64,000 nucleotides of DNA from Verpa conica (taxonomy: Eukaryota > Ascomycota > Pezizomycetes > Pezizales > Morchellaceae): positions 248,001 through 312,000 of the forward strand of contig JAUFSD010000023.1 of the NCBI GenBank assembly GCA_033030425.1, read 5' to 3'. The position numbers and the translations under genes are program-made. The notes below the pieces were generated by a model, which saw only the letters and a program-made list of their open reading frames with translations, did no database searches and was not told the origin of the DNA. Of this stretch, positions 1 through 10,716 are shown piece after piece; the stretch's first letter is position 1, and each line of letters begins with the position of its first letter.

Positions 1-1
1 T

Positions 2-718
2 GGTGGGAGAATGGCAAGTGAAGGTGGAATTATGATTGAGACTGAGAGGATAAAAAAGCGGGAAAAGAGCGTCGTGTTTTGCAAAGTCCCGGTTGTGATT
101 GGGAGTGTGGACTCTGTGACTGGGAAAGGGAGGAGAGCCGGCGTTAGGCAATTATCAATACCACAAGTGGAGGAGGCAGCAGATGAAGTGGTGGATGTAC
201 CAGCGTCTCCGACCTTACGGCAAGAGGACCCCGAGTTACAAGAGCAAGGGCAGGATTGGAATGAGGACCAAGCGCCTGATTATTCACGACACCCCGACGA
301 AGAATCTCACTATCACAACATGTCACCATTATCTCACGAACCTGGGCGAGAGGGTATTGAACAACCACACGAGGAGATGGATGAGAAAACACGAATGAAT
401 CTTGCTGAGCAGACCCTCCTTCCTAGCGCACCACCTGGTCTAGAAATAGGCGAAAGCAGTGGGAGTGCTAGTGCTCCGCCGTTGACATTAGAAGAGACAC
501 CTGGGTATTATCCATCGGCTCCGCCGCTTGAACCCCATGATCAAGATCAGCACGATATTCAGGAAGGGGATGATAAACAAGAAGCCGAAAGGCGGAGACT
601 TCTGGCAGCTGCAAGTAGCCCGGATGATGGCACAGCAGAGGGAAGCAGTGGTGGAGCGAGTGCTCCTGTGCTGGATGAACATGATCTAGAAGGCGGGCTA
701 CCGAGATACCGACGATAA
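2..718 (+). CDS. Arrestin-domain protein, C-terminal part (5' incomplete)
   Basis: The reading frame is open to the left edge, so only the 3' end of a gene is present; the ATG at 11 is probably internal. The first about 45 residues contain a stretch of the type KSVVFCKVPVVIGSV, which resembles the last beta-strands of the fungal arrestin C-terminal domain. The rest is a disordered acidic tail with four SAP(P/V) units, two of them PSAPP. Such motifs in arrestin tails can recruit ESCRT-I (P[ST]AP). Short Pro-x-Tyr-like sites (APDY, LPRY at the extreme C-terminus) could be Rsp5 contacts. Arrestins of this kind (ART/Rod1 or Rim8/PalF types) are adaptors that direct ubiquitination or endosomal signalling of plasma-membrane proteins. 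Which subfamily this is cannot be told without the missing N-terminal arrestin fold. Confidence 0.6.
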   Translation, partial: GGRMASEGGIMIETERIKKREKSVVFCKVPVVIGSVDSVTGKGRRAGVRQLSIPQVEEAADEVVDVPASPTLRQEDPELQEQGQDWNEDQAPDYSRHPDEESHYHNMSPLSHEPGREGIEQPHEEMDEKTRMNLAEQTLLPSAPPGLEIGESSGSASAPPLTLEETPGYYPSAPPLEPHDQDQHDIQEGDDKQEAERRRLLAAASSPDDGTAEGSSGGASAPVLDEHDLEGGLPRYRR

Positions 719-1639
719 CAAAACTCTTGACGATTTGCTTTAGGAAACTTTTGTCTTATATTCCCTTTTTTTCTTATCTGTTTATGGGCATTCTGTTTTT
801 TTGTTTTTTTTCGGGTGGGAGGAGTGTCTAGGAGTAAATATCTTTTATACTTTTGCATTTTTCTGGACAAAATTTGTGACGGAGAAGAGTTTTTTATTTT
901 AACAGTTACTTAGTGTCTATTTTTTCTATCTTCTGGTTGGTTCTCTTGGATTCATTCACTTTTTAGCATATTTCTTATGTTTTTGTTCTAACTTTTACCC
1001 GATCGTCGGGGGGTAGGGATGGACCGGGGCCTGGATCATTGGGACGGAGTCGCTTTTTACCTTTTTTTTTTTGTTTGAAAACATTTTTGCTTCATGTTTA
1101 TTGGTTCTCTTTTTTATATATAGGAGGTTTGATGCTTTAGCGTCCACCTATAGTGGTTGTGGCGTTGGTAAATATGAACTCGATCAGAGCCTGAGGTCTT
1201 TGAGCTGAAGGCCACACATTACATACATAAGCTGCGCAGTTTTTGGGCTCGGTCCGGGGTGATTTGTCAATTTCGGGGAACCAGGGTCCGTATGGCCTGT
1301 GGGGGTTGTTAGATACTATGGAGATACGGGATGAAGGGTATCTTACATGTGAAAGTGTTGGGAGGCGGAGCCTTAAGTTTCCGGTATGAGACTTTGATTC
1401 TTGCCGAATACGATGGCTCGGCGCCTCTAGTACTTATGTTGTTGTATGCATAGGCTGTCACTCGGCCGGTACGTGTGCGTGAGTAATCATTAACTTAGTA
1501 GCGCATCAAGGTTATGGCCACGGTTACAGTCCCAGTTTCCAGGGGTTAACTTCCAACTCTTCAACCACTAACTACGTCACGGGTCGCAACGTCAAGAATA
1601 AGAATTGTTTATATAGCTAAATGTTTTCTTCCGTGATAT
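719..1639. other. Intergenic, T-rich
   Basis: This is a 3' flank of the arrestin-like gene, rich in T tracts, followed by mixed sequence up to the tRNA. I see no coding potential or recognisable element. Confidence 0.6.
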
Positions 1640-1752
1640 GGAAGGATGACCGAGTGGTTAAGGTGTGTGACTCAAGTATTCTAACTTTCTTGCTTATAAA
1701 GCGAGGTTTCTCATGGGCCTAGCCCGCGGGGGTTCGAATCCCCCTCCTTTCA
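1640..1752 (+). tRNA. tRNA-Leu (anticodon CAA) with intron
   Basis: A 7-bp acceptor stem (GGAAGGA with TCCTTTC, one G-U pair) closes the cloverleaf, followed by discriminator A, which fits Leu rather than Ser. The T arm is GGGGG-TTCGAAT-CCCCC and a long type II variable arm (GGC-CTA-GCC) precedes it. The anticodon stem TGTGA/TCATG encloses CT-CAA-G. An intron of about 33 nt follows position 37 (1677-1709); it contains CTTG, which can pair with the anticodon as in other eukaryotic tRNA-Leu(CAA) introns. A TTTTT Pol III terminator lies at 1759-1763. Confidence 0.93.
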
Positions 1753-1758
1753 TCATTC

Positions 1759-1763
1759 TTTTT
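1759..1763 (+). terminator. Pol III terminator of tRNA-Leu
   Basis: A run of five T begins seven bases after the tRNA 3' end, the usual RNA polymerase III stop signal. Confidence 0.75.
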
Positions 1764-2389
1764 ATGCTTCTCCCTTATAGGGCAGTACCTTAATCTTATT
1801 CTAACGTAGTTAGTGGATAGATGCATATGCGTCGTTATATTACGTATACCCTACTAGTGTTATATATCCACAGGCTGTATAGCCTATCGCTCTACATTGA
1901 GCCGGGGGCTGTGGTTCACTAGTCGTTTCGCTAATATTGTACCAATGGAAGGATTCCAGTAGGTGTGGTGTAGGGTAATAGTAAACCCCAAACGGAAGAT
2001 CCTGCGGGTAGATCGGAATCATTCCGAATCACTCGTGTTTAACACCCCGAAAATAAACTTCTTACATTACAGCTATTATGCTTTTATGAATGCACAACTT
2101 AACTAGGACCCCGGGTTCCGTGATTGATTCGATTTTTTCACCGCATTTAGTAATTACATTGGTAAGGACACTTTTCACTAAGTAGTCGAGTGATAATTTG
2201 TGAGTTATAGAAATGATTGGAATTACTGGTTTATGATTACTCAGCCAGGGGGTCAATGATATGAGATGGTTTTTCTTCTTGGCTGGGTACCAGTCTTGCG
2301 CTCCTAGTTTAGGGTAATGATTTTTGTGTATATCGGTTGAGGGGTTCTTTGGGAAGAGTTGATCGCGGCTTGGGGTTAGGCTTGTTTGA

Positions 2390-2454
2390 TAGGATAGCAG
2401 GTGCTTCAATGCGCTTCATGTATTTATGATTAATTCATTCATTCATTAGGATAG
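2390..2454 (+). mobile_element. Micro-insertion copy 1 (truncated retroelement-like) with 8-bp direct repeats
   Basis: A 49-bp insert (2398-2446) lies between two copies of TAGGATAG (2390-2397 and 2447-2454). Its right part matches the inserts at 27462 and 53371 with two differences and ends in TTCATTCATTCAT. It has about 18 bp more at its left end than the other copies, as expected if copies differ by 5' truncation. The duplication is short, so this copy alone would be weak; the shared 3' end makes it credible. Confidence 0.6.
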
Positions 2455-4012
2455 GAGACTTTAACTAGACGTTCGGGTACAAGATTTTTTCCTTTGAGGC
2501 TGACGCGGAGAAGTCATTAAACTTTGTGTATTAGTACGGCTTTGATGCCGTGGATTAGGGGGGAAAGATTATATAATCGTTTATCCACTCGGCGAATATG
2601 TAACATCTCCGCGTGGTGAACAGGGGTTCACGGGAGAAAAAAAATATTAGCCCTAATTCTCATATATGCTAGCCATATATTTCCCTGTATCGTTGCACGG
2701 ACCGGTAGGGTGGGCTGCATTGTTTTGATCGGTTGCCGCCAAGATATGAGGCTCTAAGTATCAAAAATCTAACCTGTAACCAAAAATGCATTTTTCCTAG
2801 AATCTGGTTTTCCCTAGAACCTGTTTTTACCGGAATATATATATATTTTTTTTTGACATTCCCCCCTTTTTAAAAAAGGTTTGCCGCTTAGTTTAGCTGC
2901 TCACCGAAATCAATAGTATTCTCATTCTCGTTAAAAAAAGTATAAATGAGCTTGTGACCTGTGATTGATCTTGTGACCTACTACTGGATGTTTGATATGT
3001 TAATTAGTCACAACAGAGTGCAGTTAAAAAAAAGGGTACATTTCAAAAACTCTTGTAAGAAAGCTCCCTCCTCCCCCCCCTCTCTTCCCCTTTCCCCCCT
3101 TGCTTCTCTGAGACTTTGCGTATCATTAAAAGCCTTCTATCTGATTAATCTGCCTTGTGCACATGCGCGGCGCAGCACTAGGTAGACACACGGCACACGA
3201 GCAAACCCGGCGTATCCAAAAATAATTGGGAATTTATTGCCGTATTGCCAGGAGATATTTCATAGATTTATAGATGCTCTGGAACGTCTGATGTAGTTTT
3301 TTTACGGAGCAAGCGAGGGTTGGAAATAGTTTGGTTTTCTGGGCAGGTGATGTTAATAGTATTGTAGAGTTGTTTGTTAGGGAGTTTTTTTTTTTAGTGT
3401 ATGCCTTTCTATGGGGGAGGAAAAAAAATAATCTTTTATTTTTTTCAAATTTAGTTGGGATTCTTTTCTGGTAACTTGTTGCCGCCAAGACTTTTTTGGG
3501 GGGGCTTAAAACGGCGTGTAGAATATCTCAATTGCCAGACACAAAACCACCAGGCCCTAATTAAGTCCGAGTTGAACATAGATTGTAAGTACACCAACCC
3601 AAGGGGAACGTGCAGAATGGCAGCCTGAAGACTACCTACAATGTTTTCAGTCGCAAAAAACACATGTGGGAGGCTACGATTGGCTTCTCTCATATGCACC
3701 CTAGAAAAAACAGGATTGGAATCGGTATCGGCATGTTGAATTGATTAGTAATCATTTTGTGCTTTGGGAGTCTTAATACTCTCCATAGGTCCTCGTACGT
3801 CTGGCTTCACATACATACCATAACGTCAAGATATTCAGTAACTCTACTACAAAGAAAACTTACAGCTGTGGTAAGCTAGCTCTACTCTCTCTCTCTCTTT
3901 TTTTTTTCAATATTCTCTAGGTGGTTGTTGGATTTGGTTATACGAGGAAACTAGTATCTGGGATATGTGCACGATGCTAATATTTTTTTTTATTATACAG
4001 CCTGCAGTACAA

Positions 4013-4048
4013 CTCAGCCTTCTCAGCCTTCTCAGCCTTCTCATTCTT
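4013..4048 (+). repeat. 9-bp tandem repeat CTCAGCCTT
   Basis: Three perfect CTCAGCCTT units followed by one degenerate unit. In one frame it would read as Ser-Gln-Pro repeats, but no convincing gene includes it. It could be leader sequence of the zinc-finger gene starting at 4248. Confidence 0.8.
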
Positions 4049-4247
4049 CTGCATATCCCCTTCCCGCAGATTCTTCTGCACATTCTAGAAGATCCAATAG
4101 CATAAGTGAGTCCACCAAAACCAAGAAGAAGGGAAACAATCCCCACAAAAGAGAGAAAGTGATCTGAGGCGGACGAGAGAGAGATGGAGGGAGAATTGAA
4201 TCGTGCTTACTACAAAAGGTGCACTATAGAGAGAAAAAAAAAAACCG

Positions 4248-4598
4248 ATGGAATCCGCCCACTTCCCTTTAAAGACTCCGCCGCTATGTCCAAAGTGCAA
4301 AAGCCGAGACTCTAGAACTGCACGCCTTACTGTTCGAAGACCAACCGAAAACTATGGCAGGAAATTCTACCAATGTGTTACTTGCGATCGAAAGCCTGGA
4401 GTAAACGGTTTCATCTGCTTCGATGATGACCGTGATATAGTTCGTAGCGTTTTATGCGTCTGTGGGAACGGGTGTCGGCTTTATCGCGCAGCTTCTGGTC
4501 GCTGGGAGTTTTCTTGTGCAACTAATCAGTGTAAGTTCCCTAAGGGAGTCAGTTTTCGTTTTTTGGCTGCTGGGGGGTCGGTTTCTAGGCGGGGGTAG
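4248..4598 (+). CDS. Small double GRF-like zinc-finger protein (paralogue 1)
   Basis: This is a single-exon protein of 116 aa that starts at a true ATG after an A-rich leader. Two cysteine modules are visible. The first has C14-x2-C17, then GRKFYQC with C43 and C46, then NGFICFDDD. The second begins with CVCGNGC (C70, C72, C76) and closes with C90 and C95. The GR-x-FYxC and CxCG signatures resemble the GRF-type zinc finger, known for single-stranded nucleic acid binding in NEIL3, APE2 and TOP3A. The fingers are degenerate and no enzymatic domain is fused, so the role is unknown. It shares the whole layout with the gene at 5613-6250, 1 kb downstream on the same strand, so the pair probably arose by local duplication. 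Confidence 0.72.
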   Translation: MESAHFPLKTPPLCPKCKSRDSRTARLTVRRPTENYGRKFYQCVTCDRKPGVNGFICFDDDRDIVRSVLCVCGNGCRLYRAASGRWEFSCATNQCKFPKGVSFRFLAAGGSVSRRG

Positions 4599-5612
4599 AG
4601 GAGAGGAGGAATAGGTAGTAATGTTTTTTTGTTTGTATAGAGACTCTTTTTTTTCTCTCGGGGGAGTTGGGTATTGAATTTTGAGTGTAGGCTTTTTTTG
4701 TTGGGCCCTTGGAGTTAAAATTGGTCGGGGGGTATTCCCGTGGTGGGTGCGGTAAGCACCTAGTAGGAAAGGATCTCTCATGAGGCTTAGCTTCTTTTTT
4801 CTTTCTTTTTAATAATCAACAGAGCAGGCTCTAGTAGATCAATAGTAAGAACCAACTTATAATAGCTTTCTAGTATTCTTGAAGATTTTTGCTAGAAATA
4901 TCAATAAATAATTATCCCAAAGATCACCTAGGGTATAAGAAGTGCCCCCCCCCCTCTAGTCGACGTCACATGTTTGCAATATTTTCACACAGTCCCAGTT
5001 TCATCGACCCATGAGATCAACTGTAAAACATTCTATCTTCCAATTAACCCCCATAGTAGTCTTTATATTATCAATACGTAATAAAAAAACAAGAAACAAG
5101 AGTCATTATTGATTTTTTGAGGTGGGGGGGGCAGGGCAAACAGGTGCCTAAAACTGCTGCAAGGCGTCCATTAATCTAGATGCTTCCACCCCCCACAAAG
5201 ATAAAGGGATACGTACGTGTAAACCTATGATTGGCCCTAAAACTATATACTATGTAAGTACGCAATCCACCACTGGGAACATTTAGTGCTCTAGTAACAA
5301 TGATTGATCCCACTCTCTCACACTAGGTGTGATTTGATAAATAGTAAGGTTCTTCCTGAGGAATATCTAAACCTGGTAGAACCCATCTCCACAAACCAAA
5401 AAACATCAAGTCTTTTCAACAGTACCCCCAAACATAAAGTATTGTAAGTAAATCACATTGTTTGAAAACTGTCTGGGCAGAGACACCCCCACCCCATAAA
5501 AAAAAACCTGAGTCTATGTTGTAATACTGATATTACGCCCCGTGCCTTCTAGAACATACCGAGTCATACTCTTCTTTCCTTCCGTACGTAATATTGATTA
5601 CAACCGCTACCA
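4599..5612. other. Spacer between the two zinc-finger paralogues
   Basis: AT-rich spacer with a run of ten C near 4947-4956. It should hold the 3' end of the first gene and the promoter of the second; no other gene is seen. Confidence 0.6.
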
Positions 5613-6250
5613 ATGACCTCTATCCAACAAAGGTGAGTACACACTCATACCAAGGAGAGAAAGAAAAAAAAAAGAAACTATATACTTACCAAGCTTTTAT
5701 ATATAGTTATAGCCAAACAAGGGCCCCAGCGATCCCTCAGATCCCTTCAATTCAATACCCAAACTGCGGTTTATGCAAGAGAAACTCCCACGTCAGAAGA
5801 TGCTGGGTAAAATCCAGTAACGCGAACGGGAATGCCGGTCGCCCATTCTACCAGTGTTATAAATGTGATGGAGAATTCAACGAGGACCGCACTAAAAAGA
5901 ATGGGTTTATTTGCTTTAATGATGATCTAGCGATAATCAGCGACCGTCTCTGTTATTGCGGGAAAGCGTGTCGCCTAGGCAGAGCAGGAAAGGGTACAAG
6001 ACATCCTAGTTGTTTGTACTATGATTGTGCGGATGCGGGGTGTACTTTCCATGAATATGTTCCTTCGAGGATTGAGGGGGCAGGTGGTCTTGTGCCAGTT
6101 TCTGTCGATGCTTGGGAGTGCTTCTTGGCGGTGAAGGGGAGCTCGGGCTTTGAGAGAACTATGTCAGAGGCATATGTTTTGTTTATTGGCTTGTTTGAGA
6201 ACCTTGTATTGAAGGAAATTGCACAAAACTCTAGGATGGCCGGGAGTTAA
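5613..6250 (+). CDS. Small double GRF-like zinc-finger protein (paralogue 2)
   Basis: Exons 5613-5632 and 5713-6250 encode 185 aa. The 80-nt intron begins GTGAGT and ends TTATAG. The spliced N-terminus reads MTSIQQSQTR and continues in the long frame, which itself has no useful ATG. The cysteine layout repeats paralogue 1: C25-x2-C28, GRPFYQC with C55 and C58, NGFICFNDD, then CYCGKAC (C87, C89, C93) and C107, C112, C117. The second finger carries a few extra residues. A C-terminal extension of about 60 residues, absent from paralogue 1, shows no known motif. Function is unknown; nucleic-acid binding is inferred only from resemblance to GRF fingers. Confidence 0.75.
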
Positions 6251-9200
6251 CGCTATTCCTTTACAGTAGCTTGATTTTTGTTTCGTTTTTTTTTTACTTT
6301 CAGTTATTACGTGAGTTATCATATTTCTTATCATGTACTCTAGTTACACACTAGGTGTACCAGCAGATGTTTTTGTTTTTTTATTTTGACAAATTTTTGG
6401 GGTTCTGGAGGTTGTTTTATTTAGTTTATTAAGAAAAATCTTGGGCGCTATAGTCGCTGTGCGGGTGCTTTTGCGGGGGGGCCTCAGTTACAGATCACGT
6501 AAAATTAATTGATACATAAGCCATCTCTATATTTTGAGTTAGAAAGTTTAAAAAATAAATTACCGGTTTAAACTCATTTTTATACTTTCTATATGGGGCG
6601 GCAAATGTGTCAAAACCAATTTATCATCAATGGTACAAGTATGCTGGAATCCAGTACATGATCCTTGCATAAAGCTTTCGCGCCTTCGATGAAAAAATAA
6701 GACTTTAGCATTGAAGTTTAGGGGTAACTTCCCTAGATGCTGGCTCGCAATTAACAAACTGTACGGCCAATATTTCTGCTATATTCCTCACCTATATTTA
6801 TTTCTTACCAAAATATGCCATCTCTCCCTTCCTTTACATTATCGCTTCATCATTTTCCTTTACATTATCGCTTTCATCATTTTCCTTTTAAATTCTCTCT
6901 ATATTAGGGCTTCGCACGTCTATTTTTCTTCTTTTGTTGGATAGAGGGCTCCTTCTAGCGTCAGAGGCTCTCTGAGGTCGCGGGCAATGATGTTCCTTCG
7001 TATCTCTGTAAAGGGGTACTCTATAATATGGTGTACCAAAATATATGGTTTATTAGCCTCTTATCGTAATAGTATTTTCTTGTTTTTCGATCTATAATGA
7101 ACTTCTAATTTCATTAACTATCGCTATCTGGTCATCCTACCATAATTCATATTTTGTCATTCGAAAACGAATCCTATTTATCATGGATACGTCATATGTA
7201 TCGGTGGGCGACAAATATAATATCTCTAGAATCAGGAGCCGGAAGAGGGAGAAAGCATCAGCCTGATAGGGGACTGGCTTTGTATCCGTCTCGAATTCTT
7301 GTACTTTCTAGCGTTATTCATGAGAAGTCACTCGTAATCCTAGAGGGAGAAAGAGTATCATCGCGGGAAGTACTCCAACTCAGGTCTGTAGAGTTAATAT
7401 GTTAAATAAGCTTGCCTTGTCTGTATATTTTAGAAACTCATGAGTTGGTAAATTCTTCTTGTGAGCTAAAAGAAGCCTTTGGAGTTTTTCTTCTCTAATT
7501 AATGCTCGGGGTTTTATCTTTGGATGAATTAGACATTACCATATAGTTCCTTCCTATTGATCGGAATCGTAACAAACACTTAAGAGCGTTATTAAAGTAT
7601 TGGTGCCTTGAATAGAGGATGATCCACCGAATAGATTTCTTACGAAGTATAGCCTTTAATACCTCATATTGATTTTATATAAAAATAGTAGATATCTTGA
7701 ATATCTTTTTGGCCAGACCTCCTTCTAGCACTTTAAGTATCTTATACTCTAGGAATATTCTCCACTCGTTCAATTCATGGGATTTAGCACACTCTGGTGA
7801 AGAAACGAAATTCCGTGAAACCCGAGATTCAGGATAGACAATATTCTAACTTTGCTGTTGCTAATTATATCCGTGTAATGTGCTTTTTTTCTCGGCCTTG
7901 CCACCGGGAAAGTGAGAGAATCCGTGCGAAGAGGCTTTCACGCCTCTGTAACTTCCCCCCCCCAAATATCAGGCATCAATATCGAATTCTTTTTTTAAAT
8001 GTCCTTTGCTTTATAGAAGGAATGATATAAATTTAAATTTTTTTTTAGATGTTCCAACTTCACCCTTCTTATCCTCGTCTTCATTTTGAATATCTGAATC
8101 GGGCAAAACCGCCGGTCAACACTCCATGGATAGCAGATAGAACTACGTTCGACACATTTTACCGTATATAAGCTTCAAATAAGATGTAGGGGATGCTCCG
8201 CTTGTTCTAAAGGCTGTAATGTTCATGGTTTCTAAATCTCGAGAAAATATAGCTGTGTAGGCTATGCCCAAGGATATGTTTCTTAAAAAGATCTCTCCTT
8301 ATCGCTAAATTGGTTTTATTATTATTACACTCCGGGGTTTGTCGGTGTTGGTATATAAAATACACAGGGGCATGTATCTTTAAGATGCGTTAGTCTATCA
8401 TTTTACTATGTAATATTTTTTTTCAGGCCGCAAAGTCCTTTACGGGTTATACTTACATAGTCATAATATCAGTGGATAGGTTCAATGTACCTTTCTCTTG
8501 TATAGTAATCAGTAACCATTGCTGGAATTTTGGGTTAATTAACTTGGTCGGGTTGACAGTCGAACCATATCCTATGATCCTAATTCCAAGAGAATTATAG
8601 TCCGTTTTTGGCTGATGCGGCAGGTTAGAAGTAGTGATAAACTAACAGACTGATACTGATACTGATAGGTGGTATTTCCTCACGCCTTTTGAATGCTATA
8701 GCGGTTTTTAGGTTTCTCACCGCGATGTCTCGATGTCTCGTAGGCTTGGATAACACACTTTAGTTAATATTGTGAGTTTCTGCCTCTTAATAAATGATAT
8801 AAATTCATATACTCTTGTGGTAAAGTTGTTTAATTTGATCCCCGTGGTGTTTTTCTCTATAGTGAGTGCTATAGCTTAGGATTCTTTCGGTAGACGTGGT
8901 AGTATTATAGTCATGGGGGTTCAATAACCACAAGGAAAATGTTATAAGCCTACAAACAGTGACAGCCAATCCAATTGGTTTGGAGTTTAGGAAGCCAGAT
9001 CTCAAGAGTGATAAGACATCGACTCAGTTCCTAGTTCTGACGCTTTTGTTGAAGAGTAGCGGGTCGCTATACATCTCCTTAACAAAATGTCGCCTTCTTT
9101 ATGGAATCAGATTTTTGTTAATACTGGCCTCGATGATTTTCAATGTTTCGGTTTACCTGCTGTTGTTGGGTGATAGGAGGTAGAGCCAGGACCAATACGA

Positions 9201-10103
9201 CCTCCCACCTATCTTTTTCAAGTAATAATAGAAATACTCCGCCTTGTTCCTCTGGCTTAGTGTAATGGACTAACAGAAATAAAGCATTCTGAGCAAGTGC
9301 TGCCTCAATCGTGATGGAGTTCTTGATGAGACGTAGATGAACGAATCTGTTTGTAGAAGTTGAAACATGGAGGTGGATGGCTGTCGACGTTACATGTAGT
9401 TCATCGCCAAGACGGGCAGCCACCAGGGCCAGGGTTACACGTGAATCCCAACACATACAGTAATATGCAAGGCGAGGCAAGGCAGGATTCAGCAGAGCAG
9501 AGGGAGACGGAGCAATACATAGAGGAGAGTACTCAGAAACCTCCACTGTCTGCCTATCGCGTCCCCTCTCAATCAGCCTTGGTGCTCATCTCTCAGAACC
9601 TCACCGCAGCCCCCTCTCGTCCCCCTCTCCCCCCCCGCTTACTGCAAAGGGAACCTCGTTGGGACTCTTGGCCTTAGCACATGCCTATTCTAGCACTTTC
9701 CAAGTATCCACAACGTCCACTCAACTCAACTCTGCGCCCATCTGCATCTGCATCTGTCCGACATCGCTGTCGGCCGGGACGGACTTTGCCTGACAAAACT
9801 TCGAAACCGTGCCCCTTCCTCTCTCCCCTTCTTCGCACTGTTCCTCGCACTGTTCTCTACCCCTTTGAACTATCGCTACCCCTCAGCCTTGTTTCTACGT
9901 TGTTGCCTGTCAAACTCGTTTGGTGCGTATAAACTCTCCTCCCTCCTCAGCAGTGCGCAATCGCTAATCGCATGTAGACACGCTGGTCTCTTTAGAAAAC
10001 CATTGGATCATTCCTTCACCTCCGAGGTTCTCGCTTGAACCGTATCCTCAGCCAACAACGCCGGGTACTCCGTAACCGCACAGAACGTAAAGAAAAAGAA
10101 GCC
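6251..10103. other. Gene-poor AT-rich region ending in the SHR3 promoter
   Basis: No gene is supported over about 3.8 kb. The open frames at 7154-7405, 7797-8030 and 9118-9546 start at TTG or GTG and resemble nothing I know. It contains a 26-27 bp tandem duplication (6831-6883), an ACTGAT triplet repeat near 8654, and one TACATGTA site (9391). C-rich pyrimidine tracts lie near 9600-9640. Confidence 0.55.
6831..6883 (+). repeat. 26-27 bp direct tandem duplication
   Basis: The unit beginning CCTTTACATTATCGCTT occurs twice head to tail (6831-6856 and 6857-6883), differing by one T. It lies in non-coding DNA. Confidence 0.85.
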
Positions 10104-10716
10104 ATGTCGAAACTATCATTCGCGACCTTCCTGATCATCTGCCGTGAGTCCCCCCCCCTTTGCCCTACAGGCGATAATAAAGCTAACATCACCAGCGACA
10201 TGTTTCTTCCTCGGAATTCTGTTTACCAACTGGTCCTACGACCACCATACCCTCTGGAACGGCGTTCCCCCATCTGAGGAAATCCTTGCTGCGATTGAAT
10301 CTCACTACAGTATCCTCTCCTCATCCCCACACATCATTGTCCGTGTCCTCCACATAATTATAGCTGTCGGCCTCATCGGTTTCATCACAAAGTTGTACAA
10401 ACCTTCCGAGTCGAATATGCTCTTTGATGGTGCGAGCTTGGTCATGTACATGATTGGCCTCATCATGTACGCGACAAACGTCCTCCGTGGAATGAGGGTT
10501 GTCGAGTCTGGTGACTATGGCGAAGAGGTCAGCCGTGTGGACACGTTGAGGGTTATGGCAGCAAGTCAGGTCATTCTGGCATTGGTCTTGGTGGGTGTGT
10601 TGGTTCTGCAGAGTGGGCAGTGGTATGCAGAGAGGAAGGAGAGTGAGGAGGTGAAGAAAATTGAGGCAGAGGAAGAGGCAAAGAGAAATGCGGTAAAGGG
10701 GAAGAAGAAGAATTGA
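10104..10716 (+). CDS. SHR3: SHR3-type ER membrane chaperone for amino-acid permeases
   Basis: Exons 10104-10143 and 10196-10716 give 186 aa. The 52-nt intron runs from GTGAGT to ACCAG with a GCTAAC branch site, and the Pro codon CCG is split by it. The start MSKLSFATFLIIC leads into the family's first membrane segment, CFFLGILFTNWSYDHHTLW. Further Shr3 features follow: an early lumenal stretch with SHYSIL, then KLYKPSESNMLFDGASLVMYMIG and VILALVLVGVLVLQ. Four membrane segments and a highly charged lysine-rich C-terminal tail fit the family in size and layout. Shr3 proteins keep amino-acid permeases soluble in the ER and allow their packaging into COPII vesicles. The gene stands alone between long non-coding flanks. 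Confidence 0.93.

Larger units (their letters stand above)
1764..4247. other. Intergenic, AT-rich with simple tracts
   Basis: No supported gene. It contains a micro-insertion (2390-2454), a C/T-rich tract near 3063-3100, several T runs, and a 9-bp tandem repeat near 4013. The 12-mer TTGCCGCCAAGA occurs twice, near 2726 and 3479. Open frames here lack ATG starts or family resemblance. Confidence 0.55.

Noticed and set aside
9118..9546. 142-codon minus-strand open frame
   Set aside because: Begins at GTG rather than ATG, resembles no family, and overlaps another open frame on the plus strand.
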